Origin: Paenibacillus sedimenti
Lineage (GTDB): Bacteria > Bacillota > Bacilli > Paenibacillales > NBRC-103111
DNA: 64,000 nt
Reading direction: 5' to 3'
NCBI RefSeq assembly: GCF_014534655.1
Contig: NZ_JACVVD010000003.1
Span: forward strand, 248,001-312,000
Below the pieces are notes generated by a model. It was given only the letters and a program-made list of their open reading frames with translations, did no database searches and was not told the DNA's origin. Within the stretch, counting starts at the first letter, position 1. Every line of letters begins with the position of its first letter. Positions 43,690 through 51,934 of this stretch are shown here, piece after piece. The position numbers and the translations under genes were made by a program.

Positions 43690-44703
43690 CTATGGTTTTA
43701 CGTTGCTTTTGGCTTTCTCCGCAAAACTGTTATTCACTAGCTTCTTCCATTCAACTCTCGCCTTTAATTCCCCTGCGGAAGTCATGACATCCAAAAGGTT
43801 ATTCCATTCTTGTTCATCAACAATGGGATCTGTTGCATATGAACCTTGATCCTTGTAACGTTTGATCACGTTTTTGACAATTTCAATATCGGTATCTTTA
43901 AAATAAGGCAGCACCGCAGCCGCGATTTCATCCACGCTTTTCGCTTGAACCCAATTTTGCGCTCGTTGAACGGCGTTTGTGAATTTCTGAACAGTGACCG
44001 GGTTTTTGTCGATAAAGCTTTGTTTAGTCATGAAGACCGTATAAGGCAAGTGCCCGCTCTCTACCCCGAAGGAAGCTAATACGTAGCCTTTACCTTCTTT
44101 TTCAATGATGGAAGCTTGGGGTTCAAACAACTGGACATATTCGCCGGTTCCGGAGGAATAGGCCGATACGATATTAGCGAATTCGATATTTTGAATGAGC
44201 TGCAGATCTTTTTGCGGGTTGATGTTATGCTTCTTCAGTGTGAATTCACCGGCCATTTGCGGCATGCCGCCTTTTCTTTGTCCAAGGAATACCGAGCCTT
44301 TGAGCGAGTTCCAGTCGAAGTTATCGACTTTTTTCCGTGAAACCAGAAACGTTCCATCGGTTTGCGTAAGCTGAGCGAAGTTAATGACAGGATCATCCGA
44401 TCCTTGCTGCGACACATAAATTGATGTTTCCGAACCGACAAGGGCAACGTCAATGCCGCCGGATAACAAGGCCGTCATCGTTTTGTCGCCTCCAGGGGTC
44501 GTCGTCAGTTCAACATCCAATCCTTCATCCTTGAAAAATCCTTGCGACAACGCCACATATTGAGGCGCATAAAAAACCGACCGCGTGACTTCACCGATTC
44601 GAACCTTAGTCGTCTCCGCAGGTTTTGTGCCGCAAGCCGATAGCAACACGCTAAGCAGCAGTATGGCTGATAAAGCTAATGACCACCTTTTTCGCTTATT
44701 CAT
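43690..44703 (-). CDS. ABC transporter substrate-binding lipoprotein (NMT1/SsuA-like)
   Basis: Lipobox LLSACG after a hydrophobic signal, then a type II periplasmic-binding fold of the NMT1/THI5/SsuA class (VFYAPQYVALSQGFFKDEGLDV, then GGIDVALVGSE). 337 aa from ATG at 44703 after GGGAGG. First gene of the importer operon. No TPP riboswitch, CymR or other recognisable control site is visible upstream, so the substrate stays open. Confidence 0.9.
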   Translation of the reverse strand: MNKRKRWSLALSAILLLSVLLSACGTKPAETTKVRIGEVTRSVFYAPQYVALSQGFFKDEGLDVELTTTPGGDKTMTALLSGGIDVALVGSETSIYVSQQGSDDPVINFAQLTQTDGTFLVSRKKVDNFDWNSLKGSVFLGQRKGGMPQMAGEFTLKKHNINPQKDLQLIQNIEFANIVSAYSSGTGEYVQLFEPQASIIEKEGKGYVLASFGVESGHLPYTVFMTKQSFIDKNPVTVQKFTNAVQRAQNWVQAKSVDEIAAAVLPYFKDTDIEIVKNVIKRYKDQGSYATDPIVDEQEWNNLLDVMTSAGELKARVEWKKLVNNSFAEKAKSNVKP

Positions 44704-44783
44704 AGACGTACCTCCCAGCAAGTAGTAATGTATCCTATGCAAGAGCCCAGAAGTCTGTTAACGCTGGATACGGATACACGCAA

Positions 44784-44826
44784 AACAAAAAGCACCTACT
44801 GACGACTATTGCCGCCATAAGGTGCT
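44784..44826 (-). terminator. Terminator of the M32 carboxypeptidase gene
   Basis: Minus strand: AGCACCTTA / TAGGTGCT with an inner TGGCGGC/GTCGTCA stem, then TTTTTGTTTT. Confidence 0.85.
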
Positions 44827-44847
44827 AAATAATAGTTGGAGCTATAT

Positions 44848-46374
44848 CTAAATGCCGTAAACCGCTTTGTATTTTTCTTCCAAATACTGAACCAGGTAGT
44901 CCGGATTCAATTCTTCACCGGTCACTTGCTTGACGATTTCATTTGGCGTCAGCAGCTTGCCGTACTGGTAGATTTTATCCGACAGCCATTCTTTGATCGG
45001 TACTAAGTTTCCTGCTTCAACGAGCTCGTCGAAATTCGGAAGCTCTTTGCGCAGCGTGTTGTTGAATTGTGCGGCGTACATGTTGCCCAACGAATAAGAC
45101 GGGAAATAGCCGAATGCTCCACCGGACCAATGAACATCTTGCAGGACACCCTCGCCGTCATTGGATGGTACGACACCCAAGTACTCTTCATATTTGGCAT
45201 TCCAAGCTTGCGGCAGGTCCGCTACTTCGATGGTGCCGTTGATCAAGCCTTTTTCCAGCTCGTAACGAATCATAATATGGAAGTTGTATGTAAGTTCGTC
45301 CGCTTCAATCCGGATTAACGAAGGGTGTATGTGGTTGATTGCCCGGTAGAACGTGTCGACATCCACATCGTCAATTTGACCGGCAAATATGGACTGCAGT
45401 TCGCCATAGTAACGGTTCCAGAATGCCTTGCTGCGTCCGATCACATTTTCCCAGAAACGGGACTGCGACTCGTGAATACCCATGGACGTACCCGTGCATA
45501 GATTGGTTCCGACTAAATCCTTGGAAATGTTTTGCTCATACAAAGCGTGGCCGCCTTCGTGAATGGTACCAAAAAGAGCAGAGGTAATGTCATTAGGTAA
45601 ATAGCGCGTGGTGATGCGGACATCTCCCGGATTCAACGCCGTAGCAAACGGATGCACCGTCTCGTCCAAACGTCCCGCCTCGAAGTCATACTGCATTTGT
45701 TTCAGGATGGAAAGAGAAAATTGCTTTTGCTTGCTGATTTCAAACTGCTGATTCAAAAAAGCGCGATCCGGCTGATTCGGCGAAGCTTGAATGCGCTGCA
45801 AAAGCGGTACTACTTTGTCGCGCAGCGCGCCAAATACTTGATCAAGCTTATCTACCGTCATGCCCGGTTCATACATATCGAGCAGCGTGTTGTATTTATT
45901 GCCCTCATAGCCCCAAAGCTCGATGAATTCTTTCGTTGTCGCAACGATTTTTTCCAAATAAGGCTGAAACATCGCCCAATCGGATTTATGCTTGGCTTCC
46001 TCCCACATGGATTCAGCCTGCGACGTCAGGACGACATAGGCTTGATATTTCTCGGCTGGTATTTTTTTGCTGCGATCGTACTCTTTTTTGCATTCCAATA
46101 CCATCTTACGGGAAATGGAGTCCAGTTGATCGAGCTGCTCAGGCTGAATGAAGTAATCCAAGTAAGCGCCCATCTCATCCGATGTAGACATCCGGAACAC
46201 TTCCGTGGAAAGCTCGCCTACGACTTCGGAGCGCGTTTCGATTCCTTTTTTCGGAGCTCCGGTGCGCATATCCCAATATATCAGGGCGATCGCTTCTTCG
46301 TATTGCTTCATTTTGCGAACATAAGCTTTGAATGAATCCAGTTTCGTTTGATTCTCTTGTACACTCACACTCAT
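44848..46374 (-). CDS. M32-family metallocarboxypeptidase (Taq/YpwA type)
   Basis: Zinc carboxypeptidase with the family HExxH written HEGGHALYEQ near residue 265, an upstream DVRITTRY, and HESQSRFWEN. 508 aa from the ATG at 46374 after AAGGAGA. Cytosolic; trims peptides from the C-terminus, so it complements the M29 aminopeptidase in the window. A good sigma-A promoter lies upstream. Monocistronic. Confidence 0.95.
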   Translation of the reverse strand: MSVSVQENQTKLDSFKAYVRKMKQYEEAIALIYWDMRTGAPKKGIETRSEVVGELSTEVFRMSTSDEMGAYLDYFIQPEQLDQLDSISRKMVLECKKEYDRSKKIPAEKYQAYVVLTSQAESMWEEAKHKSDWAMFQPYLEKIVATTKEFIELWGYEGNKYNTLLDMYEPGMTVDKLDQVFGALRDKVVPLLQRIQASPNQPDRAFLNQQFEISKQKQFSLSILKQMQYDFEAGRLDETVHPFATALNPGDVRITTRYLPNDITSALFGTIHEGGHALYEQNISKDLVGTNLCTGTSMGIHESQSRFWENVIGRSKAFWNRYYGELQSIFAGQIDDVDVDTFYRAINHIHPSLIRIEADELTYNFHIMIRYELEKGLINGTIEVADLPQAWNAKYEEYLGVVPSNDGEGVLQDVHWSGGAFGYFPSYSLGNMYAAQFNNTLRKELPNFDELVEAGNLVPIKEWLSDKIYQYGKLLTPNEIVKQVTGEELNPDYLVQYLEEKYKAVYGI

Positions 46375-46406
46375 ACTCAGATCTCCTTCCAAATGTTTCT
46401 GATTTC

Positions 46407-46435
46407 ATCATACTTTGTCCACTTATCAGAATCAA
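46407..46435 (-). promoter_or_regulatory. Sigma-A promoter of the M32 carboxypeptidase gene
   Basis: Minus strand: TTGATT, 17-nt spacer, TATGAT, 33 nt before the start codon. Confidence 0.7.
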
Positions 46436-46490
46436 ATTTATGCACATTTGTGCTACAATATAATGAAGATCATGAAATCTTGCGAAAAAT

Positions 46491-46522
46491 GATGCAAGTT
46501 TTCTAACGAAAACTCTGAGGAG
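46491..46522 (+). repeat. Hairpin repeat upstream of RBS, copy 4
   Basis: Plus strand: GATGCAAGTTTTC-TAAC-GAAAACTCTGAGGAG, i.e. box, stem-loop and SD of the HesB-fold gene. Only plus-oriented copy. Confidence 0.7.
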
Positions 46523-46531
46523 CTGACACCT

Positions 46532-46855
46532 ATGAAAATAACGTTTACCGATTCAGCTATCCAGCGGTTGACTCCCGCTCTTGTGGACGGACAAGCACTC
46601 CTGAAGCTTGTTTTTGACACAGAAGGCTGCGGATGCTCGGTTAATGGCGTTCCTACGCTTTGGCTTGTAGACACCGGATCCGAAGGCGATGTTAGCGCCG
46701 ATGCGGAGCCTTTCCAGTTGGTCTATAAAGCCAAAGATGAGATCTTTTTCGAGGAAAATATGAAGATTGACTACCAGGACACAACTAAATCCTTTATACT
46801 CAAGAGTAATAGTCAGATTTATAATGCGGGTATGAGTCTGATAGACAAAAGATAA
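46532..46855 (+). CDS. HesB/IscA-fold iron-sulfur biosynthesis family protein (YqkB-like)
   Basis: 107 aa with the family start KITFTDSAIQRLTP and a cysteine cluster GCGCSVNGVP near residue 33. The C-terminal CGC pair of true A-type carriers is missing, so it belongs to the YqkB-type branch whose role is not clear. GAGGAG SD sits just after a hairpin repeat. A TATAAT at 46459-46464 could be its -10, with a weak -35. Followed at 54 nt by carbonic anhydrase. Confidence 0.85.
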   Translation: MKITFTDSAIQRLTPALVDGQALLKLVFDTEGCGCSVNGVPTLWLVDTGSEGDVSADAEPFQLVYKAKDEIFFEENMKIDYQDTTKSFILKSNSQIYNAGMSLIDKR

Positions 46856-46909
46856 CAGCTGCACGATCATCAGCACGATGCAGCCTAAAACTTGGATGGA
46901 GGGACCGCC

Positions 46910-47488
46910 ATGACTTTATTTAGAGAAATACTGGACCACAATAAGAACTTCGTTGAAACAAAGCAATATAAAGAGTTTCTGACGACTAAGTTTCCAGATA
47001 AACGAATGGTTGTCGTCACTTGCATGGATACGCGCCTGGTCGAATTACTGCCCAAAGCCATGAATTTGAGCAATGGGGACGCCAAAATCATTAAAAATGC
47101 CGGCGCCATCGTTTCTCATCCGTTCGGCAGTTTAATGCGAAGCATTATCGTGGCCGTCTACGAGCTGGATGCGGACGAGGTGTTCGTCGTCGGGCATTAT
47201 GACTGCGGGATGACCGGTTTAAACTCGGAAAGCGTCATTACGAAAGCCAAAAATCGCGGTATTTCCGATGATGTCATAGAGACGCTCGGTCATGCCGGTA
47301 TTGATCTCACCCGCTGGCTGACTGGTTTCAAGCATGCACAGGAAGGGATCGAGAAAAGCGTCAACATCATCCGCAATCACCCGCTGCTTCCCAAAAATCT
47401 GCCTGTCCACGGTCTCATTATTGACCCGGAAACAGGACGTCTTGATGTAATTTGCGACGGTTATGAAGTAGAGTCAAGCGAGAAGTAA
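46910..47488 (+). CDS. Beta-class carbonic anhydrase
   Basis: Zinc enzyme interconverting CO2 and bicarbonate. Zinc ligands and dyad are visible as VTCMDTRL (Cys, Asp, Arg) near residue 39 and VVGHYDCGM (His, Cys) near 95. 192 aa. Start ATG 46910 after GGAGGG; the frame is open six codons upstream. Same direction as the YqkB-like gene and probably in one transcript. Confidence 0.93.
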   Translation: MTLFREILDHNKNFVETKQYKEFLTTKFPDKRMVVVTCMDTRLVELLPKAMNLSNGDAKIIKNAGAIVSHPFGSLMRSIIVAVYELDADEVFVVGHYDCGMTGLNSESVITKAKNRGISDDVIETLGHAGIDLTRWLTGFKHAQEGIEKSVNIIRNHPLLPKNLPVHGLIIDPETGRLDVICDGYEVESSEK

Positions 47489-47829
47489 AAGTCCGGCGGC
47501 TTTATCTTGAGCACGTAGCCCCGATAACGAACAAAGTCGTTGTTTAGAGAACATTGAGACGCTAATCGATGGCAAAAAAGGCAAAATCAGGGCTTCAGCG
47601 AATAAAGTTCTCAAATTTACGAACAATGTTCATGAGGAACTAGAGAACTTTTTACGCAATACTGGCTAGATTTAGCGTCCAGAGGAGCGTTATAAACGAA
47701 CAGTGGTCTTTATTCCTTTTACACGCAGCTTCAACGATCTTTTTGTTTCCGCTGTATATCCCATTGAAACTTAGGGTATGACTAACGCTTCCTTTCATCA
47801 AAAGAATTAAACATTCTTAAATATGAACA
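47489..47829. other. Non-coding stretch with three imperfect repeats
   Basis: About 340 nt without an ORF. Three short similar units occur: TAACGAACAAAGTCGTT (~47525), TTACGAACAATGTTCAT (~47617) and AAACGAACAGTGGTCTTT (~47697). Two AGAGAAC(A/T)TT segments also recur. These look like debris of a dispersed intergenic repeat. Confidence 0.45.
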
Positions 47830-47885
47830 AAAATCCCTGTCACGTTTACAGTTTCGGCTGTAAATGGACGGGGATTTCTTTTTTT
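47830..47885. terminator. Terminator of the exporter operon
   Basis: Minus strand: AAATCCCCGTC(C)ATTTACAG pairs with CTGTAAACGTGACAGGGATTT, then TTTTG. The last codon of the 701-aa gene is next to it; the plus-strand side also has a T-run. Confidence 0.85.
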
Positions 47886-47886
47886 C

Positions 47887-49992
47887 CTACATCTTTAATG
47901 TTTTGACCAAGCGCTTCGCATCCCCGTTAGGCGTGGACACGACTTCATATAAGTTAATGCTGACATCGTCATTCAGTTGTTCGTTCTTGATGTTGCCGAA
48001 ATCGATAAATTGAACGCCGGACATGATCTTCTGTTGTCCCGTGAAATTCATCGTTTGCGAGCTAAGCATGCGTCCTTCGGCATCGACCACCTCGAAGGCT
48101 AGCTTTGAGAAATTCGTATCCGTAATGACTTGCTCGGTTCTCGACACATCCAGATCCAAGCGCAAGCGGTATGCATAGGATGAATCTTTGTTGTAAGTAG
48201 CGCTGACCGAATAATCCTTCACATTCATGTTGAACGGATATAAGGAGACTGCACCTTCCGTCGGGAGGCTTTGTACCGCCGTTTGGTAAGAACCAATCGC
48301 CATCCGGTTCGCATCGTACAGATTTAGAGCTAACTGATCTCCCTTCTCATTGGATGGCAGCATGTACGAGTAGTTCAATACATAGCTCGTATTTGGCGCA
48401 ATTTCCTTAGCAACAGAAGATTGCCGCACGCCGGAGTAGGTATAGCCTTTGGCGCTGGTAAGATCGGTTTGGAACTCAGGAATCGTCAGGGACGATGTTC
48501 CTTTATTCGTCAGCTTGTATTTCGCGATGACCGTTTTGTAGCCAAAATCGGAGTTCTCGCTCATCCCCATCTCCACAAGGGAGACGTCAATGTTGGAGTC
48601 AATGAGACTGCTCGAAAGCAGCGGGAACGGTTTGCCGATCGTATACGCTTGAGCTGCGGCGTAAGACGAGACCTCGCCGCCGCTGCCTGCTCCAGCAAGC
48701 GCAGTTATCAAGACAGGCAACGCGGATGTCTGCTTACTGCTCGCCGGCTCCGCCTGGCCGGAACCTTGCTGCGACGTACCCGAAGCCGCCTGCTTCTCCA
48801 GCACGACGAGCTGCAGCGAGTCGGTGTTCAAGCCGACAGGCAGTACGCCGGAGTAGCGGAACGTCGTCGACTCGTTCGGCGATAAGTAAGCCGTACGAAC
48901 GGAGTTGTCTGTTGACGTAACGGCAACACCGCCGCGAAGTGCCTGAAACGATGCGGAGAGGTCAGGGATTGCCACGATGCCGTCGCTTTTATTCATAAGC
49001 GTAACGTTTGCTTGCAGATGCAGCCCGTCCGATTGCTTGCTTGCAGCCGCCCACGATGTAGAAATCGTAAGCCCGTTCAAATCCGCATTCGGATATTCGG
49101 CATGATCGCCGATCTTGCCGTTGATGAACGATGACGCCAAATTCAGCGAGCCCAGCACGGTCGTTTTGACTTTCCCTTTGGGCGAAAACAGTAAGGCCGA
49201 TCTGCCCGCATCGAGCGCCTGCGGAACTGCAGCTTGCAGCGTTACTTTCACTGGCTGCTGCGGCAGTAAGGAAAGTCCAGCGCCCTTAACAAACTGGGCG
49301 CTATAAGTCAACCCTTTGCTATCCTGCAGGTTGTAATCCAATCCATCCGGCAGCTTCAAGGTCGCGCTGCTTAAATTTTCCAATATGAGATCCGTGAAAA
49401 TGTTCCACGCACCATCTTTATACACCTTGTAACTGTTTCCCAACTGAGCGGTCACCAGCGCATCATCCGCATAAGTGGAATCAAGCTCTTGTAAATTCAG
49501 ATCAGCTCGCTGAAGAACGGTTTGCCCCGACTCCATGGCCGCCTCCACCGACAGGGCCCCGATCTCACGCATGGAATTGTATTTCCACTCAAAAATGTCC
49601 ACTTTCAGCTGACCGGGATTCAAATCCGCCGGAATTTCCGAAGTGAATTTAAACGTACCCGTCTCGTTCGGTTTCACGCGTGCGGCAGCTTTCTCGCTAA
49701 GTTTGGCCGTATAGGACACGCCGTTCGTATCGATCACTTTTACACCATATTGGTTAAAATCAACAGTAGACTTGCTGTTGTTATTAAGTTCTAATGAGAA
49801 ACGTAAGGAGCCGTCCTCGGCGCCTGCGGATAGCGTTACTTTATCGAGTGTGAAGTAGACAGAATCGCTAAGGAATACACCCTCCTTCCCGGCAAAAGCG
49901 GATGTGGCCAGAGGTAAAGTCAGAAAGCCTGCCGCTGTCAGCAGCAAAGCCGAACGGTTGAGCAAACGTTTCATCTTTCGTGGATCGTTCAT
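47887..49992 (-). CDS. Secreted protein of five tandem beta-sandwich repeats, unknown function
   Basis: 701 aa with a Sec signal peptide (ALLLTAAGFLTLPLATSAFA). I read five repeats of ~85-95 residues, at about 47-130, 185-270, 305-400, 470-560 and 600-690. Each has a segment of the kind LNNNSKSTVDF / NKSDGIVAIPD / TNKGTSSLTIPE, followed by a polar strand, YLSPNESTTFRYSG-type turn and L..N..DLY-type end. This is a DUF4352-like Ig fold. There is no anchor or enzyme motif. It follows the MacB-like permease by 23 nt and ends in the operon terminator, so it is probably exported or surface-located as part of that system. Confidence 0.8.
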   Translation of the reverse strand: MNDPRKMKRLLNRSALLLTAAGFLTLPLATSAFAGKEGVFLSDSVYFTLDKVTLSAGAEDGSLRFSLELNNNSKSTVDFNQYGVKVIDTNGVSYTAKLSEKAAARVKPNETGTFKFTSEIPADLNPGQLKVDIFEWKYNSMREIGALSVEAAMESGQTVLQRADLNLQELDSTYADDALVTAQLGNSYKVYKDGAWNIFTDLILENLSSATLKLPDGLDYNLQDSKGLTYSAQFVKGAGLSLLPQQPVKVTLQAAVPQALDAGRSALLFSPKGKVKTTVLGSLNLASSFINGKIGDHAEYPNADLNGLTISTSWAAASKQSDGLHLQANVTLMNKSDGIVAIPDLSASFQALRGGVAVTSTDNSVRTAYLSPNESTTFRYSGVLPVGLNTDSLQLVVLEKQAASGTSQQGSGQAEPASSKQTSALPVLITALAGAGSGGEVSSYAAAQAYTIGKPFPLLSSSLIDSNIDVSLVEMGMSENSDFGYKTVIAKYKLTNKGTSSLTIPEFQTDLTSAKGYTYSGVRQSSVAKEIAPNTSYVLNYSYMLPSNEKGDQLALNLYDANRMAIGSYQTAVQSLPTEGAVSLYPFNMNVKDYSVSATYNKDSSYAYRLRLDLDVSRTEQVITDTNFSKLAFEVVDAEGRMLSSQTMNFTGQQKIMSGVQFIDFGNIKNEQLNDDVSINLYEVVSTPNGDAKRLVKTLKM

Positions 49993-50015
49993 GATGGTGC
50001 CCTCCTCTTATCATT

Positions 50016-51194
50016 TTAATCAGAGCGTAAGGCGTCGATTGGACGCAACTTGGAAGCTTTGTTTGCCGGATATAAGCCGAAAATCACTCCGACCAGCACA
50101 GAGAATAAAAACGCATATAAGCTTATATCGAATGATAGCTTGGTCGTTTGTTTCGGGCTGAAATAAGGCAGGGCATAGGACAAACCGATTCCTAAGAGCA
50201 GCCCTATGAGTCCGCCCAAGCCGCTGATCACAACAGCTTCTACAAGAAACTGTAAAAGAATGTTCCTTCGCTTGGCGCCAATGGACTTGCGAATACCGAT
50301 TTCACGTGTTCGTTCGCTGACCGTCACCAGCATTATATTCATTATCCCGACGCCCCCGACGAGCAGGGAAATCAAAGCTACCGCAACCAGCTGATTCGTG
50401 AGCGTATTTGTTGCTTCGGTTCGAGCTTTTAGCAGTTCATCCTGATTCGTTAATACAAAACCTGTATCGCTTTTGAACTTATAAGTCAAATATTGTTTCA
50501 TTGTTTCTTGCGCTGTGTAAATATCATCTTTGGTCGGCGCCTCGACATAGGTCGTACGGATTTGTCCCAGTTTGAATTGTCTTCTCGCTGATTCCAGAGG
50601 TACAACAACCGAGTTGTCAATGGACGCGCCTCCAATGTTGGAGCCCTTCTCTTGCAACGTTCCAACCACGGTAAATACGACACCGTCAATGTTGATGTCT
50701 TCGCCAACCGGGTTCAATGTTCCGAAAAAGGTTTTAGCCGCTTCACTCCCTAACACGGCAACATTTGAACGAAATTCCAGATCAGCAGGCGCCAGATTGC
50801 GCCCTTTATCGATCTTTGCTTTTATAATGTTAAAATAGCGGTCGTTCGTACCGATGACGTTATATTTCTCTTGTGTCCGGTCATACTTGATGTTCGAGCC
50901 GTTTTTGGTCATGGTCGGGGCGATCGATTGAAATTCGGGAAAATTCTCGAAGTTCATCAATTCATCATAATTCAGCTGTGTGGCGCGTCCGTTTCCTGTC
51001 GCCGTAACAACCAGCAGGTTAGTTCCCATATTCTCATACTGCTTCGCAATTTGTTCAGACGTACCTTGCCCGATCGAGACAAGCGTCACGACGGAACTGA
51101 CCCCAATAATGACTCCTAGCATGGTCAAAAAGGTACGAAGCGGGTTGGACACCACGGTACGCAGTGACATGCGGATCAATTCACCGAGTTTCAT
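50016..51194 (-). CDS. MacB-type ABC transporter permease (FtsX domain)
   Basis: 392 aa: N-terminal helix with TMLGVIIGVSSVVTLVSIG, a large extracytoplasmic MacB_PCD domain (~50-260), then three helices including VGGVGIMNIMLVTVSERTREIGIRKSIGAKRR, split here as GIMNIMLVTVSERTREIG and IRKSIGAKRRNIL. It transmits ATP-driven mechanical motion rather than moving a substrate through itself. Overlaps the ATPase gene by 4 nt. Confidence 0.93.
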   Translation of the reverse strand: MKLGELIRMSLRTVVSNPLRTFLTMLGVIIGVSSVVTLVSIGQGTSEQIAKQYENMGTNLLVVTATGNGRATQLNYDELMNFENFPEFQSIAPTMTKNGSNIKYDRTQEKYNVIGTNDRYFNIIKAKIDKGRNLAPADLEFRSNVAVLGSEAAKTFFGTLNPVGEDINIDGVVFTVVGTLQEKGSNIGGASIDNSVVVPLESARRQFKLGQIRTTYVEAPTKDDIYTAQETMKQYLTYKFKSDTGFVLTNQDELLKARTEATNTLTNQLVAVALISLLVGGVGIMNIMLVTVSERTREIGIRKSIGAKRRNILLQFLVEAVVISGLGGLIGLLLGIGLSYALPYFSPKQTTKLSFDISLYAFLFSVLVGVIFGLYPANKASKLRPIDALRSD

Positions 51195-51907
51195 ACGCTC
51201 ACCTCTTGCTGCATGCCGGACTGAGCATCATTCCGATAATCGTCAATAATGACGCCGTCTCTGAGAGCAATGACACGTTTGGCGTTATTCGCAATATGAT
51301 GGTCATGCGTAATCAGCACAATCGTATTACCCTGCTGATTAAGCTGCAGAATCAGCTCCAGTACTTCTTCGCCCGTCCGGGAATCGAGCGCTCCGGTAGG
51401 CTCGTCTGCCAAGATCAGCGATGGCGAGATCGCCAGTGCACGCGCGATTGCTACACGTTGCTGTTGTCCCCCGGACAGCTCGTTTGGTTTATGGTGACCG
51501 CGCTGTCCCATGCCCAGCATGGTTAACATCTCTTGAGCCCGTTCGCGTCGCTCCTTCTTCCCGATGCCTGCATAGATCATCGGCAGCTCAACGTTTTCCA
51601 TCGCCGATAAGCGGGGCAGCAGGTTAAACTGCTGGAAAATGAACCCGATCTTCTGATTCCGCAGTTCGGCCAGCGCATTGTCGCTCATTTGCTCGGTCGC
51701 GACCCCATCAAGCTTGTAGCTGCCGGAGGTAGGCACATCAAGCAGGCCGATCGTATTCATCAGCGTGGATTTACCCGATCCACTCGGTCCGATGATCGCT
51801 ACAAAATCACCGTCTTTCACGGTCAGCGAGATACTTTTCAAAATGCTTAGCTCTTCTTCCCCGCGTTTATACACTTTCGTAATATCTTTAAGCTCAATGA
51901 TATTCAC
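51191..51907 (-). CDS. MacB-type ABC transporter ATP-binding protein
   Basis: 238 aa LolD/MacB-class ATPase: [31 protein letters not shown] (Q-loop), [26 protein letters not shown] and LITHD. Sits between the adaptor and the permease with overlapping stop/start; forms the motor of the exporter. Confidence 0.95.
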   Translation of the reverse strand: MNIIELKDITKVYKRGEEELSILKSISLTVKDGDFVAIIGPSGSGKSTLMNTIGLLDVPTSGSYKLDGVATEQMSDNALAELRNQKIGFIFQQFNLLPRLSAMENVELPMIYAGIGKKERRERAQEMLTMLGMGQRGHHKPNELSGGQQQRVAIARALAISPSLILADEPTGALDSRTGEEVLELILQLNQQGNTIVLITHDHHIANNAKRVIALRDGVIIDDYRNDAQSGMQQEVSV

Positions 51908-51934
51908 GCCGCAGCCACTCCTTTCCCGGCAGTC

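Noticed and set aside
44704-44847. TPP riboswitch upstream of the NMT1-like binding protein
   Set aside because: The space holds only the carboxypeptidase terminator; no THI-box (CTGAGA) is present.
47610-47635. ACGAACAATGTTCAT as a LexA box
   Set aside because: The half sites are GAAC-N3-GTTC, one base short of the consensus, and no SOS gene is near.
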